From NCBI RefSeq assembly GCF_001648555.1, contig NZ_LQXM01000025.1, forward strand, positions 227,221-291,220: 64,000 bases of DNA, in the 5' to 3' direction. Both the position numbers and the translations under genes were made by a program. Under the pieces are notes generated by a model, which was not told the DNA's origin, made no database searches, and saw nothing but the letters and a program-made list of their open reading frames with translations. Positions 19,457-28,028 of the stretch are shown piece after piece; position 1 is the stretch's first letter, and each line of letters starts with the position of its first letter. Origin of the DNA: Rossellomorea aquimaris TF-12. GTDB taxonomy: Bacteria; Bacillota; Bacilli; Bacillales; Bacillaceae_B.

Positions 19457-20167
19457 TTACTCCTGTTCAGGATTTCGCAAGTAATAACCGACTCCTCTAC
19501 GTGTTACGATCCAAGTAGGGTGACTAGGATTATCTTCAATTTTCTCACGAAGACGTCTTACGGTTACATCGACAGTACGAACATCCCCATAATAGTCATA
19601 GCCCCATACAGTCTGAAGCAAGTGTTCACGAGTCATGACTTGTCCAATATGTTTAGCAAGATAATGAAGAAGTTCAAATTCACGATGAGTTAACTCAATC
19701 GTTTCTCCACGCTTAGAAACAACATAAGCATCTGGATGAATCGTTAAAGAACCAACGGTTATCTCATTGTTTTCATCCTCAGCATTTTGCTGTGCTGCAC
19801 CATGCTGATGTCTTCTTAAGTTAGCTTTTACCCTGGCAATCAGTTCACGGGTACTAAAAGGCTTTGTGACATAATCATCAGCCCCAAGTTCTAACCCTAA
19901 TACCTTATCAATTTCTGAGTCTTTAGCTGTTAGCATAATAATAGGCATTTCATATTTCTTTCTAATTTCACGACAAACTTCCATTCCATCCCGATTCGGA
20001 AGCATGATGTCCAGGAGAACTAAATCCGGCTTAATTTCTTCTGCCATTTTGACTGCTTCGTCGCCATCATATGCACAATGAACTTCATAGCCTTCTTTTT
20101 TCAAATTGAACTGTAAAATATCTGCAATTGGTTTCTCATCGTCAACGACTAAAATCTTCTTATCCAT
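19457..20167 (-). CDS. walR: WalR (YycF) response regulator
   Basis: 236 residues. A receiver domain with acidic Asp9-Asp10, phospho-acceptor Asp53 ([13 protein letters not shown]) and Lys near 103 is followed by an OmpR-type winged helix (about 135-232) with the recognition region [13 protein letters not shown]. It is the essential regulator of autolysin and wall-synthesis genes, binding TGTWAH-N5-TGTWAH. It is first in the operon walR-walK-walH-walI-walJ. Start codon ATG at 20167 with GGAG about 8 bases upstream. Confidence 0.97.
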   Translation of the reverse strand: MDKKILVVDDEKPIADILQFNLKKEGYEVHCAYDGDEAVKMAEEIKPDLVLLDIMLPNRDGMEVCREIRKKYEMPIIMLTAKDSEIDKVLGLELGADDYVTKPFSTRELIARVKANLRRHQHGAAQQNAEDENNEITVGSLTIHPDAYVVSKRGETIELTHREFELLHYLAKHIGQVMTREHLLQTVWGYDYYGDVRTVDVTVRRLREKIEDNPSHPTWIVTRRGVGYYLRNPEQE

Positions 20168-20329
20168 GTCTTTTGATCTCCTTTAGAAAATGTAATATAT
20201 CTTATAAAGTTGTGATTAGTATAGGATTCTTTCTTTAAATTTATCACTTTCTTCACATTAATTCATCTTTTACTCTATCATAACCTTAAATAATGTAAAT
20301 TGTTCTATACTTACTCATCCAAATCTATT

Positions 20330-20385
20330 CTTAATAATAAAGGGACTGACATGTAAGATCCATCATCTTCTCTCTTGTCAGTCCC
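20330..20385 (-). terminator. Probable terminator after the M23 peptidase gene
   Basis: A perfect 10-bp stem, GGGACTGACA (20342-20351) with TGTCAGTCCC (20376-20385), with a long loop; TTTATTATT follows on the minus strand. The T-run is poor, so termination may be partial and could allow some readthrough toward walR. Confidence 0.6.
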
Positions 20386-20406
20386 GTTTTACATTCCTAT
20401 ATGCGA

Positions 20407-21879
20407 TTAAAGTACATCTAATGGATTAATAAGTGATCCATTCTTATATACCTCTATATGAAGATGAACGCCAGTAGATTCACCTGTTGTTCCCATAATC
20501 CCAATCTTTTGACCCTTTTCAACTGTTTGTCCAGGCGAAACGGAGATTGAATCTAAATGAGCGTAAATTGTTTTATACCCATTTTGATGGTCAATGACCA
20601 CTTTATTTCCATATCCACCGCTGTCCCATCCGGCAGACACTACTACACCATTGTCTACTGTTTTAATCGTTTTATTACTTGGACGTGCGATGTCTATTCC
20701 TTTGTGCATTTTCCCCCATCGTGGTCCTTGCTTAGAAGAAATATATCCTCCATTTGTAGGCCATGCGAAGCTGCCTGATCCTCTGGACGGAGTTTCCTTT
20801 GTTCCTTTAATGACAATATATTTAACTGGGTCTTTTAATTTCTTTTCTTCTTTTACGGTCTTTTCTACTTGAGTACCATTTACCTCAGTCGTTTCCAAGG
20901 TTACTGATTTCTCACCCTCTTGACCTTCCTGTTTCACCTTCGTGTCACCTTTATTCATTGAAGAATCTTCGACGACTTCTTTTTCATACGCAACTTTTTC
21001 TACTTTATTCACTTCTCTTTTCACAAGTGTGTGAACTAAAGGCTCATAAACGGTTACGTTTAACTCAGATCCAATATTTAGGGCTTGATCTTCCTTCAGG
21101 TTATCATTTAATTCTACTAACTTTGCTGTTGTTAGTTCATACTTGTCAGCAATTGTTCCAAGAACATCGCCTTCTTGTACTTTATACTTTTTCTCTTCTA
21201 ACGTCCCTTTTAAAAGAAGATCCGTCGCCTCTTTTGCAGAAATAATTTCACTAGGGTCAACTTCAGCTTTTTCACTTTCTACTTTTTCTTTAAAAGAAAC
21301 TTCTAACAAACGAGTTTCATTTTCTTTTAAAGCGGGTAAGGATGTTAATGAAGTATTCTTTTTTCTATCTTCTAATTCTTTTAGTTCTTTTTCTGATACG
21401 TATTCAAGCTTAAGTGAATTCAACGCTTCTTCAGCAGCTTTCTCGTCTTTAACATAAGCAACCGGCTTATTATTCACAGTTAAAGCATATGCATTGGCTT
21501 CTACTGAAATGGAATTCTTTATTGTATTAAGAACGTTTTGATTGTTCGTTTTAGCCGTAAAAACATTTTCAGGTATGTATGTGATGTCATTTTTCAACAC
21601 TACCTGATAATCAGAGTACTTTTCTTTTGCTTTATTCAACTTCTCATCAAGCATTGACTGAATTTCGTCTTGGCTTGTTACAGCACCTACATATTCACTA
21701 TTCATATAAACATGAAAAATAGTTTGTACATCCTTATCAGATGATGTATTGGCTGCCGCAGGTGAGAACGTTAAAGTTGTTAGTGCTAATGTAGTGATGG
21801 CCACTCTTTTCATCAGCTGTGTTGATTTATGTCGAATATTTAATTTGAAATTTGGTGTTAAGCTATCTTTCCCTCGCAT
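20407..21879 (-). CDS. Secreted M23 metalloendopeptidase with LysM and G5 domains
   Basis: 490 residues. A basic region and hydrophobic signal peptide (about 22-44, ending near AAA) lead into a largely coiled N-terminal part, a LysM module (about 231-276), a G5-type region (about 280-360) and a LytM/M23 zinc peptidase domain with His392-x3-Asp396 and HLH at 472-474. It should cleave peptide cross-bridges of peptidoglycan outside the membrane. Its place just upstream of walR, together with a WalR-type box in its leader, suggests that WalRK controls it. Start ATG 21879 follows TAGGAGG. Confidence 0.92.
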   Translation of the reverse strand: MRGKDSLTPNFKLNIRHKSTQLMKRVAITTLALTTLTFSPAAANTSSDKDVQTIFHVYMNSEYVGAVTSQDEIQSMLDEKLNKAKEKYSDYQVVLKNDITYIPENVFTAKTNNQNVLNTIKNSISVEANAYALTVNNKPVAYVKDEKAAEEALNSLKLEYVSEKELKELEDRKKNTSLTSLPALKENETRLLEVSFKEKVESEKAEVDPSEIISAKEATDLLLKGTLEEKKYKVQEGDVLGTIADKYELTTAKLVELNDNLKEDQALNIGSELNVTVYEPLVHTLVKREVNKVEKVAYEKEVVEDSSMNKGDTKVKQEGQEGEKSVTLETTEVNGTQVEKTVKEEKKLKDPVKYIVIKGTKETPSRGSGSFAWPTNGGYISSKQGPRWGKMHKGIDIARPSNKTIKTVDNGVVVSAGWDSGGYGNKVVIDHQNGYKTIYAHLDSISVSPGQTVEKGQKIGIMGTTGESTGVHLHIEVYKNGSLINPLDVL

Positions 21880-22016
21880 TTAATTGCCTCCTATAAACTA
21901 AAGCAAAAATCCCATTAAATGGTAGTTCTTTATGCCTAATTTAGTAAAAATTCTATTAAATTCGTACTTTATTAATTTACCATAATTCGACGAAATACGG
22001 GGAAAAGTATTAGTAT

Positions 22017-22033
22017 TGTAATGAAATTGTATA
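22017..22033. promoter_or_regulatory. Imperfect WalR-like box
   Basis: TGTAAT-GAAAT-TGTATA fits the WalR consensus TGTWAH-N5-TGTWAH except at one position of the second half. It lies about 140 bases upstream of the M23 gene start and in the same orientation as the perfect box at 22162. Confidence 0.35.
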
Positions 22034-22161
22034 ATTAGTCAGAATATCAATGAATCAATTTACCGAGATTTAACGGTTGAAACGGGATAAATACTAGGAA
22101 TAAAGGTGCATGCGTGGTGAAAGTAAACGTAGTTTGAAAATGTGGGCAATTTGTACGATTC

Positions 22162-22178
22162 TGTTACAGGAATGTTAC
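22162..22178. promoter_or_regulatory. WalR box upstream of the M23 peptidase gene
   Basis: TGTTAC-AGGAA-TGTTAC is a full match to the WalR direct-repeat consensus. It lies 283 bases from the M23 gene start and on the opposite strand to the gene, between that gene and the tRNA cluster. WalR regulation of a neighbouring wall hydrolase would be typical, but position and orientation are unusual. Confidence 0.5.
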
Positions 22179-22240
22179 AAATCAATACATAATAAAAAAG
22201 TACCACGAGAGTCAAAGTCATCGCAGTACTTTTTGTAGGA

Positions 22241-22313
22241 TGGCTCAGGACGGAATCGAACCGCCGACACATGGATTTTCAGTCCATTGCTCTACCAACT
22301 GAGCTACTGAGCC
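22241..22313 (-). tRNA. tRNA-Phe (GAA)
   Basis: 73 nucleotides with complete acceptor (GGCTCAG/CTGAGCC), D, anticodon (GAA) and T arms. CCA is not encoded. Last gene of a four-tRNA cluster. Confidence 0.97.
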
Positions 22314-22340
22314 ATATAAGCAATATGTAAAAAGAAGAAA

Positions 22341-22417
22341 TGGCGGTCCGGACGGGACTCGAACCCGCGACCTCCTGCGTGACAGGCAGGCATTCTAACC
22401 AACTGAACTACCGGACC
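22341..22417 (-). tRNA. tRNA-Asp (GTC)
   Basis: 77 nucleotides including an encoded CCA; acceptor GGTCCGG/CCGGACC, anticodon GTC in CTGTCAC. Confidence 0.97.
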
Positions 22418-22491
22418 AAAGTTTTTGCGAAGCAAATAACTTTCATTAGTTTGCACTAGCAAAATACTAATTATCTATAAAACAATAAAAA

Positions 22492-22563
22492 TGACCCATA
22501 CGGGATTCGAACCCGTGTTACCGCCGTGAAAGGGCGGTGTCTTAACCGCTTGACCAATGGGCC
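22492..22563 (-). tRNA. tRNA-Glu (TTC)
   Basis: 72 nucleotides; acceptor GGCCCAT/ATGGGTC, anticodon TTC in CTTTCAC. CCA is not encoded. Confidence 0.96.
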
Positions 22564-22575
22564 ACGTTGAGAAAA

Positions 22576-22651
22576 TGGTGAGCCATGAAGGACTCGAACC
22601 TTCGACCCTCTGATTAAAAGTCAGATGCTCTACCAACTGAGCTAATGGCTC
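22576..22651 (-). tRNA. tRNA-Lys (TTT)
   Basis: 76 nucleotides including an encoded CCA; acceptor GAGCCAT/ATGGCTC, anticodon TTT in CTTTTAA. First gene of the cluster Lys-Glu-Asp-Phe. Confidence 0.97.
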
Positions 22652-22766
22652 TTGAACACTTCTTTCGTGACAACGAAGTTAATAGTATCACAGTAGTAAT
22701 CATAACGGCAATAGTTTTTTGTGTTTTTTGTCGAAAAATATTTCTTGGGGAATAATTTATGGAGAG

Positions 22767-22792
22767 GGAGCACCTGGGTTTGTGGGTGCTCC
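22767..22792. terminator. Hairpin between the NERD gene and the tRNA cluster
   Basis: GGAGCACC pairs with GGTGCTCC. The T-rich tail is on the plus strand, whereas both flanking genes are on the minus strand, so its role as a terminator is uncertain. Confidence 0.4.
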
Positions 22793-22803
22793 TTCTCTTT
22801 TTA

Positions 22804-23769
22804 TCACATGGTATCCATAGTCAATGTATATACAGTACCTTTATTCACACCACTTTTATTTGCATGAACGGATTTCATCAATCTTGTAGCAAGGGAGGGA
22901 GATGAAATTAAAAGAAAGTTTCTTAATTGGCTACTTGTTATCATATTTCCTAATAGAAGGGAATAATCATTAAGAGCTTTTAGGTGAGAGTCTTTTGTTT
23001 TATTAGTGCAATTACTACACTTCCAATAACCATAGATTCTAGTAAGGGGGAGGTGGTTGCAGTTCTCACAATAAATACCTTTTACTAAATCTTTCTCGGA
23101 AAGCTTATAGACTTCTAGAATAGAAGAGTTAAGTGGAGTAGTACGTTTTATTATTTTCCTGGAGATTATTTTAATCTCTTTTTCACATAAGACTGGATTA
23201 CAATAAAGCTGATCTAGTTCTGAAATTTTTTGAGTGAGGGAGGTTGAACGGATAATGATTTGGTTTAAACTTTTATCATTCGTACGAAGAACGGTTTGAG
23301 GATTACTCATTACAACAAGTCCATGAATAGGAAGCTCTGAAAGCTTATTAAGTTGTAACCATTCTCTAAATTGATTTGCTTGACGATTAATCTGGATGAT
23401 TGGATCGGGAAATGCTTTCTCTTGTCCGTTTTTCGTTTGAACTAGTTGATTAAAGACACCGTCAAAATTCAACGTTCCTACCATATTTTTTATTTCCAGA
23501 ATCAATGCATAATGACTGGTTAAAATTAAAGTATCAATTTGGAAGAATCGTTCTCCGTCAAAGAGTCTAATATCGTGAAAAATATGATAGTCCTCGTTAG
23601 ATAGGAAGCTTAAATAATAATCAATGGACTTTTCTCCATTATAACCTGATAGATGTTTAGCAAGATCTTGCTTAATAATGGGGATTTTGGGATGCGGTTC
23701 AGGAAGTCTCCTCAAGAGGGCTTGAAGTTTTAAAATTTTTAAGGGGATTTCTCTTTCTTTAACAATCAT
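22804..23769 (-). CDS. NERD domain protein with C-terminal zinc ribbon
   Basis: 321 residues. After a basic N-terminus, residues about 40-150 match the nuclease-related NERD domain: GEKSIDYYLSFL, then QIDTLILTSHYALILEIKN with the E-x-K typical of this restriction-endonuclease-like fold. The C-terminal half has CENC and CSNC near residues 235-255, a likely zinc ribbon. NERD proteins are common in Bacillaceae; nuclease activity in DNA processing is inferred from the fold, and the role is not established. It stands alone between the tRNA cluster and a repeat-rich spacer. Confidence 0.8.
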   Translation of the reverse strand: MIVKEREIPLKILKLQALLRRLPEPHPKIPIIKQDLAKHLSGYNGEKSIDYYLSFLSNEDYHIFHDIRLFDGERFFQIDTLILTSHYALILEIKNMVGTLNFDGVFNQLVQTKNGQEKAFPDPIIQINRQANQFREWLQLNKLSELPIHGLVVMSNPQTVLRTNDKSLNQIIIRSTSLTQKISELDQLYCNPVLCEKEIKIISRKIIKRTTPLNSSILEVYKLSEKDLVKGIYCENCNHLPLTRIYGYWKCSNCTNKTKDSHLKALNDYSLLLGNMITSSQLRNFLLISSPSLATRLMKSVHANKSGVNKGTVYTLTMDTM

Positions 23770-23922
23770 GACATCACTCCAATGTTATAAATTTATTAAT
23801 ATATTCTTTATTTTAAACGAAATTCCTTCTCTTTTATAAAATATATTAGATCTAGAGTGCCTCACTACATAATTTAGTCATAAATATCAATGAACACTTG
23901 CAAACAAGGGATGTTTTTAAAA

Positions 23923-23997
23923 AATATTATCAAGAATCAAAGTTTTATTTTCAACATTTCAAACTTTATTTTCAACAATCGGAAGTTTATTATCAAC
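23923..23997 (-). repeat. Array of 21-bp repeats, first block (12 conserved + 9 variable)
   Basis: Read on the minus strand, GTTGAWAATAAA recurs in exact 21-bp phase. On the plus strand, TTTATTWTCAAC lies at 23944, 23965 and 23986, with a decayed unit at 23923. The nine bases between units differ. Less regular copies follow to about 24090. The region is intergenic, between the NERD gene and the DUF350 gene. Confidence 0.75.
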
Positions 23998-24370
23998 TTC
24001 TCTTTTTTTCTTTATTTTATCTGTAACTTCTATTGCTTATTTTTAACAAAACCAATTTATTATCGACCACACCTTAATTATTATCAACTTCTCTTCACAT
24101 CCACTACAAACACAACAAAAAAGACCCATCATCAGAGTACACTCCCCTCCAATAACAAGTTTCTTTCTCATAACTAAAGAGATATCATCAAGAATCAACG
24201 CTTTATTTTCAACAATCACAAATTTATTATCAACTTCGCTTTTCTTCTTGATTTTACCCGTAACTCCAATTACTTATTATCAACCTTTCCCCCATACACG
24301 CTCCACCCCCAAACAAAAAAGACCCATCATCAGAGCACTCTCCCCTCCAATAACAAGTCTCCTTCCCATT
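23931..24370. repeat. Direct duplication of about 170-240 bp containing the arrays
   Basis: Copy 1 (about 23931-24175) and copy 2 (about 24190-24370) both start CAAGAATCAA and both end in a long shared stretch that includes ACCCATCATCAGAG and CTCCCCTCCAATAACAAG. Copy 2 lacks at least one 21-bp unit. The 3' shared parts are much more alike than the AT-rich middles. The whole 600-base spacer 23770-24371 has no gene. Confidence 0.65.
24181..24284 (-). repeat. Array of 21-bp repeats, second block
   Basis: TTTATTWTCAAC (plus-strand view) at 24202 and 24223 in 21-bp phase with a decayed unit at 24181, and another copy at 24273. Same 12+9 design as the first block, within the second copy of the duplication. 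Confidence 0.7.
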
Positions 24371-24371
24371 A

Positions 24372-24785
24372 TTAATAAGTCAAACTAGCCGCTACAATTA
24401 ATCCCACAACAATCGCTGCTGAGAATAGGCTGAATCCGATGGCTGTATTTCCTTCCTCCACTTTCTTTGCTAAGTTCGTTCGTGGTGTGAGGACGAATTC
24501 GATCATCCAGTAGGCGATGACTTGGGTGGCGATTCCGATTAGTCCCCAGATGAAGGCATCTAGTAAGTTTACGCTATTAGCCCATACGGTATAGATGACG
24601 ATGGCAAGACCGATGGCTTTACCCCAAAGCTTTAGTGCTACTGCCATGTTTCCTTCTTTGATTAAGTTCGCTTCTGAAAATTTTGTAGTAAAGGCAAAAA
24701 CGACAATACCGAGGATCATCAATCCTAAGCCTGTTCCGACGTGAGCCAGAAAACTTAACAATGCTTCGCTTGTAATGATTTGCAT
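24372..24785 (-). CDS. DUF350 membrane protein (YjfL-like)
   Basis: 137 residues with four predicted membrane helices in two similar halves, the DUF350 pattern (AFTTKFSEANLIKEGNMAVAL, then LAKKVEEGNTAIGFSLFSAAIVVGL). E. coli YjfL belongs here; biochemical function is unknown. It follows the ATP-grasp gene by 16 bases with an AGGAG-type site and ends the cassette. DUF350 genes are recurrently linked with glutathionylspermidine-synthase-like enzymes, as they are here, so a joint role at the membrane is likely. Confidence 0.85.
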   Translation of the reverse strand: MQIITSEALLSFLAHVGTGLGLMILGIVVFAFTTKFSEANLIKEGNMAVALKLWGKAIGLAIVIYTVWANSVNLLDAFIWGLIGIATQVIAYWMIEFVLTPRTNLAKKVEEGNTAIGFSLFSAAIVVGLIVAASLTY

Positions 24786-24801
24786 ATTATTCTCTCCTTT
24801 G

Positions 24802-26052
24802 TCATTCTTCCTGTAAGCCGACAGGTAAGAAGTATGATTCGTTATCTGTTATGATGTTTCCCGCTCTTATTCCAATTGCACCTGCCTGACCGTTGATAGC
24901 AAAACTACCTACCATGATATTGACCTCTTGCTTTCCATTCTCAGTTTGAATCCACACTTTTGGAAGGGAAATGAATTGCTGATAAACAGGTAAGGATTGT
25001 TTGTATGTTTCCTTTTTATCTTCATACATGATGTTTCCGTTTGCTTTATATATTTTAACCGTATCTCCTTCACGACCGAAGGCTGGCTTTTGAACATACG
25101 TGGTAGAGGATTGATGAAATGGTTCAGCATCTAAGTATGTCGGCAAGAAATATCGCCTGATCCACCGATGTTCTTTCTCTGTGAAAAAGGAACTTCCCTC
25201 TTCGTGTAAGCCCCAAATCAGCGCTTGAACTCCTTTGGATTGGATGAGAAAAGCAGAGGGCGGATTTAAAAGAGCGATCTGCTTCTGTTCGACTAATTTC
25301 ATTAATTCCAGGCCTACTTTTTCACCTGTGATAGGATCCGTATCCTCCACCAGGTGTTCGATTGGGTAGGTTGGACGATAGAGAATATCAATCCGTTCTC
25401 CCTTAGGAGTGTATACCCCGATCTCTCCATCGGTTTTAATCTTTAATTGATCTAAACTGATATATTCTGAAGGAACACCTGCCAGTTCTTGAAGATATTT
25501 TGTTGTTAAATAGTCTTCTTCATGATCTTGGTGCGAGGTGAAAACGATTTTCGCATCTCCTTTTCGATTTAAAGATTTCCATGAAGAAAGGAGTGCTCTT
25601 TTTAGTTCTCTACTTAATTGCTCTTTAAAGCCGTCATTCGGATTCGATCGCGTGAAATACTGACAAACCTCTTCATTTACATGATAAAGCTCTTTTATAA
25701 AAGTAGGTGTATCACTATTAAATTCCAGTAGTTTGATTTCATCCTCTTTTACAACAAAGTCAAACCGTCCAATCAAACATTCCTGTGGAATCGATTTAAA
25801 TCGAATGAACGATAAAGATTCTGGTGGAAACCCCAGTTCTAAAAGGGTGTCATCCTCTAATTCTCGAAGAAGGTGAATGGTTTTACTGTATAGATTGTAT
25901 ACTTTTTGAGTTGCTTCGTGGATGTTATGAACGGTCGCCCTAGAAAAATCTTTTATGTCCAACAAGGCATATTCTGAGCCATATAAATCTGGCCAGAATT
26001 CAGAAAACTGCTGATAAAAAAGGGCTCTCTCTTCCTTATGTGAGTGGGTCAT
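24802..26052 (-). CDS. Glutathionylspermidine synthase-like ATP-grasp amidoligase (YjfC type)
   Basis: 416 residues from ATG 26052, which follows GGAGGATAAT. Residues KLLEFNSDTPT (near 145) match the metal-binding ExNxDTPT motif, and QKPAFGREG (near 310) the nucleotide-binding loop, of the GspS C-terminal synthetase domain. There is no N-terminal amidase domain, as in E. coli YjfC. Such enzymes form an amide bond using ATP between a carboxylate and an amine; the true substrates of this stand-alone group are unknown. It starts one base after the stop of the lipoprotein gene, which argues for tight co-expression. Confidence 0.85.
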   Translation of the reverse strand: MTHSHKEERALFYQQFSEFWPDLYGSEYALLDIKDFSRATVHNIHEATQKVYNLYSKTIHLLRELEDDTLLELGFPPESLSFIRFKSIPQECLIGRFDFVVKEDEIKLLEFNSDTPTFIKELYHVNEEVCQYFTRSNPNDGFKEQLSRELKRALLSSWKSLNRKGDAKIVFTSHQDHEEDYLTTKYLQELAGVPSEYISLDQLKIKTDGEIGVYTPKGERIDILYRPTYPIEHLVEDTDPITGEKVGLELMKLVEQKQIALLNPPSAFLIQSKGVQALIWGLHEEGSSFFTEKEHRWIRRYFLPTYLDAEPFHQSSTTYVQKPAFGREGDTVKIYKANGNIMYEDKKETYKQSLPVYQQFISLPKVWIQTENGKQEVNIMVGSFAINGQAGAIGIRAGNIITDNESYFLPVGLQEE

Positions 26053-26053
26053 A

Positions 26054-26362
26054 TTATCCTCCAAAGCCCCCCTTAGTTCCACTTCCGATACCTGATTTAT
26101 AGCTTTTTGAGTAGGATTTGTAGCTTGAGTAGCTCTTTAGTTTCGATTTATTTTTGAAAAGCTTTCCTGCAAAGAAGAAGTAACCAAAATGGGGTGAACG
26201 GCTGTCGTCACAATAATAGGTTCCACTCTCATCATCCCAGTCCCAATCATCACAATCTACATCGGTTGGTTCTGGAGGCAGCTCTTGATTCCCACATCCT
26301 GTTACGGAAATAGCAAGCACTGATGCGGCAACACCTGCCATCATTTTCTTTGTTTTGTTCAT
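26054..26362 (-). CDS. Lipoprotein with acidic centre and Gly/Ser/Lys-rich tail
   Basis: 102 residues. Signal peptide with lipobox VTGC (Cys23). A short acidic part holds two further Cys (CDDWDWDDESGTYYC). A Ser-Tyr-Lys-rich stretch leads to a C-terminus GSGTKGGFGG. Its place directly before an amidoligase-like ATP-grasp gene, and its flexible glycine-rich end, make it a candidate substrate for peptide modification; this is inference. It overlaps the upstream gene by four bases (ATGA). E. coli yjf genes include a comparable small lipoprotein-type gene, YjfM, without obvious sequence identity. Confidence 0.75.
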   Translation of the reverse strand: MNKTKKMMAGVAASVLAISVTGCGNQELPPEPTDVDCDDWDWDDESGTYYCDDSRSPHFGYFFFAGKLFKNKSKLKSYSSYKSYSKSYKSGIGSGTKGGFGG

Positions 26363-26823
26363 TGTTTACCCTCCTCTAGCTCATAGCCCGTTGCATTAAC
26401 GTACAATATATAGACAAAGCGGTCCTCATCGATTTCCGCTGAGTCACGTTCCCACTCTACATCATTTATATAATAATAAACAGAACCAATTACACTTAGA
26501 ATGTCCAAATGAAAATCATAACTCTCCGTTTTTAAGAGCGGATGATTTTTTCGTGGACTGAATTCACGAATTTCTAATGTAAGTCCTTCTGAAGGCAATA
26601 ATGGATCAACAGGAGGTTCCTCTTCGAAAATTTCCACATAAATAACAAATAACTCATTTTCTTTGGCTGATGAAAGCTGACAATAGGTCACTCCGTTTTT
26701 CACAAAAAACTCGCATTCTCTTCTTGCGAGAATTTGTTCTAGCTCTATGTTTGGATAATGAAAGATCGGTTCAAAATGGTTCGATCCTTTTCTTACTCGA
26801 TACTCCAATATCGGTTGTTTCAT
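26359..26823 (-). CDS. Protein of unknown family, first gene of the amidoligase cassette
   Basis: 154 residues, acidic, with no signal peptide or membrane helix. The composition and strand-rich pattern (EILYRV-like start, YVEIFEEE, YFYINDVEW-like segments) suggest a compact beta-rich cytoplasmic protein. I do not recognise the family. The ATG at 26823 follows AAAGGAG, and the stop overlaps the next gene's start. By position it corresponds to the small accessory proteins found before DUF350/ATP-grasp genes in other bacteria. Confidence 0.75.
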   Translation of the reverse strand: MKQPILEYRVRKGSNHFEPIFHYPNIELEQILARRECEFFVKNGVTYCQLSSAKENELFVIYVEIFEEEPPVDPLLPSEGLTLEIREFSPRKNHPLLKTESYDFHLDILSVIGSVYYYINDVEWERDSAEIDEDRFVYILYVNATGYELEEGKQ

Positions 26824-26952
26824 AATCCATCTCCTTTAGATCGATACTCATTATTCATTTAAACATACGAAGATATAAAGGAAAAGGTTTCATTTTCAGA
26901 ATGAAAATTGGTATTCTTATACTATGATTTTTTTTGAAAAAGGAGGAGTTAT

Positions 26953-27975
26953 GTGATTATTTTCCTAAAATTATGGAAGCAGATTTCCAAAATGGATTTC
27001 ACCTTCATTCTTTTTTTATCTTTATTTGTCATCGTGCTTGGCACCGTCGGGATTCACTTAATAGAGCCTGATACATTCCCTACTATTTTTGATGCCTTTT
27101 GGTGGACCATGACAACGTTAACCACCGTAGGGTATGGTGATTTTTATCCATCGACTATAGGGGGACGCTGGCTTGGGATTTTCCTCTTTATTTTTGGAAT
27201 TGGTCTGATCGGTCTATTAATCAGCAAAACAGTTGAAGGAATTACTACGTTTCATAAGCTTAAGAGGGAGGGGAAGCTCGTGTACAAACAGAAAGATCAT
27301 TTTATTTACATCAATTGGTCTAAAAAAACAGAAAGAGCCATTTTAGAAATTCTCGCTCATATGCCTAAGGCAGAGATTTTATTAATTGATACACTACATG
27401 AAATTCCTATGGAGCATGATCAAGTGCATTTTATCCAAGGAGATCCAACAGATGAAAATGTTTTATTGAAAGCCAATATTCTAGAAGCCAGACGAGTTGC
27501 CATCTTCTCTGATTCGAAAATTGAAGATGCTTCTCTCGTAGATGGGAAAACGCTGCTGATTGCTTCTGCTGTTGAAGGGTTATCGAAGATTCATCAAAAA
27601 GAGATTCATACGATTGTGGAGGTTTCAGAGGACCGCCACATTCCTAAGTTTCAGCATATTGCCGTAGAGGACTTTATTTTGTCCAATGACTCTGTGTCAT
27701 TGCTAATGGCAAAAGCAACAATTCATCCTGGAACCACCAATTTATTTAGACAGTTATTAAGTAAGCGGTACGGAAATAATATTCACGAATTAAAACCGAA
27801 AGCTCATTGGGAAACGATTAAAACTGCTTCTGAAGAGCTTTTATCTCAAGGAGCCATTCTTTTAGCCGTAAACGACAACATGGACTTTACGGATGCCATT
27901 AATCGCCCACTGCATTCTAAAGACACCCTTTATGTAGTCTGTCATGATGACGTGTATACTCGATTAAAGGCTTGA
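26953..27975 (+). CDS. Two-helix potassium channel with RCK/TrkA-N domain (YugO-like)
   Basis: 340 residues from a GTG at 26953 after AAAAAGGAGGAG. Helix 1 (about 15-38), a pore loop with the K+ selectivity filter TTVGYGD (near residues 56-62) and helix 2 (about 72-90) are followed by a regulatory domain resembling RCK/TrkA-N and then a TrkA-C-like end. The first glycine-rich nucleotide loop is not canonical (HFIYINWSKKTE). Architecture and size match B. subtilis YugO. It is divergent from the amidoligase cassette across a short 129-base gap, suggesting a shared control region. Confidence 0.88.
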   Translation: MIIFLKLWKQISKMDFTFILFLSLFVIVLGTVGIHLIEPDTFPTIFDAFWWTMTTLTTVGYGDFYPSTIGGRWLGIFLFIFGIGLIGLLISKTVEGITTFHKLKREGKLVYKQKDHFIYINWSKKTERAILEILAHMPKAEILLIDTLHEIPMEHDQVHFIQGDPTDENVLLKANILEARRVAIFSDSKIEDASLVDGKTLLIASAVEGLSKIHQKEIHTIVEVSEDRHIPKFQHIAVEDFILSNDSVSLLMAKATIHPGTTNLFRQLLSKRYGNNIHELKPKAHWETIKTASEELLSQGAILLAVNDNMDFTDAINRPLHSKDTLYVVCHDDVYTRLKA

Positions 27976-27982
27976 GAAAACC

Positions 27983-28025
27983 AAAAAAGCTGCTCAGTCC
28001 ATTATTGGATTGAGCAGCTTTTTTA
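27983..28025. terminator. Bidirectional terminator between the K+ channel gene and purA
   Basis: AGCTGCTCA pairs with TGAGCAGCT (extended by GTCC/GGAT), with A-run on the left and T-run on the right. Confidence 0.9.
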
Positions 28026-28028
28026 TTA

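Noticed and set aside
22060..22272. 70-codon minus-strand frame overlapping tRNA-Phe
   Set aside because: It reads through the tRNA gene and the WalR-box leader; not a protein gene.
23890..24177. 95-codon plus-strand reading frame in the NERD-DUF350 spacer
   Set aside because: It consists of the 21-bp repeats read as Phe, Ile, Asn and Leu. The 21-bp period keeps the frame open; there is no ribosome binding site.
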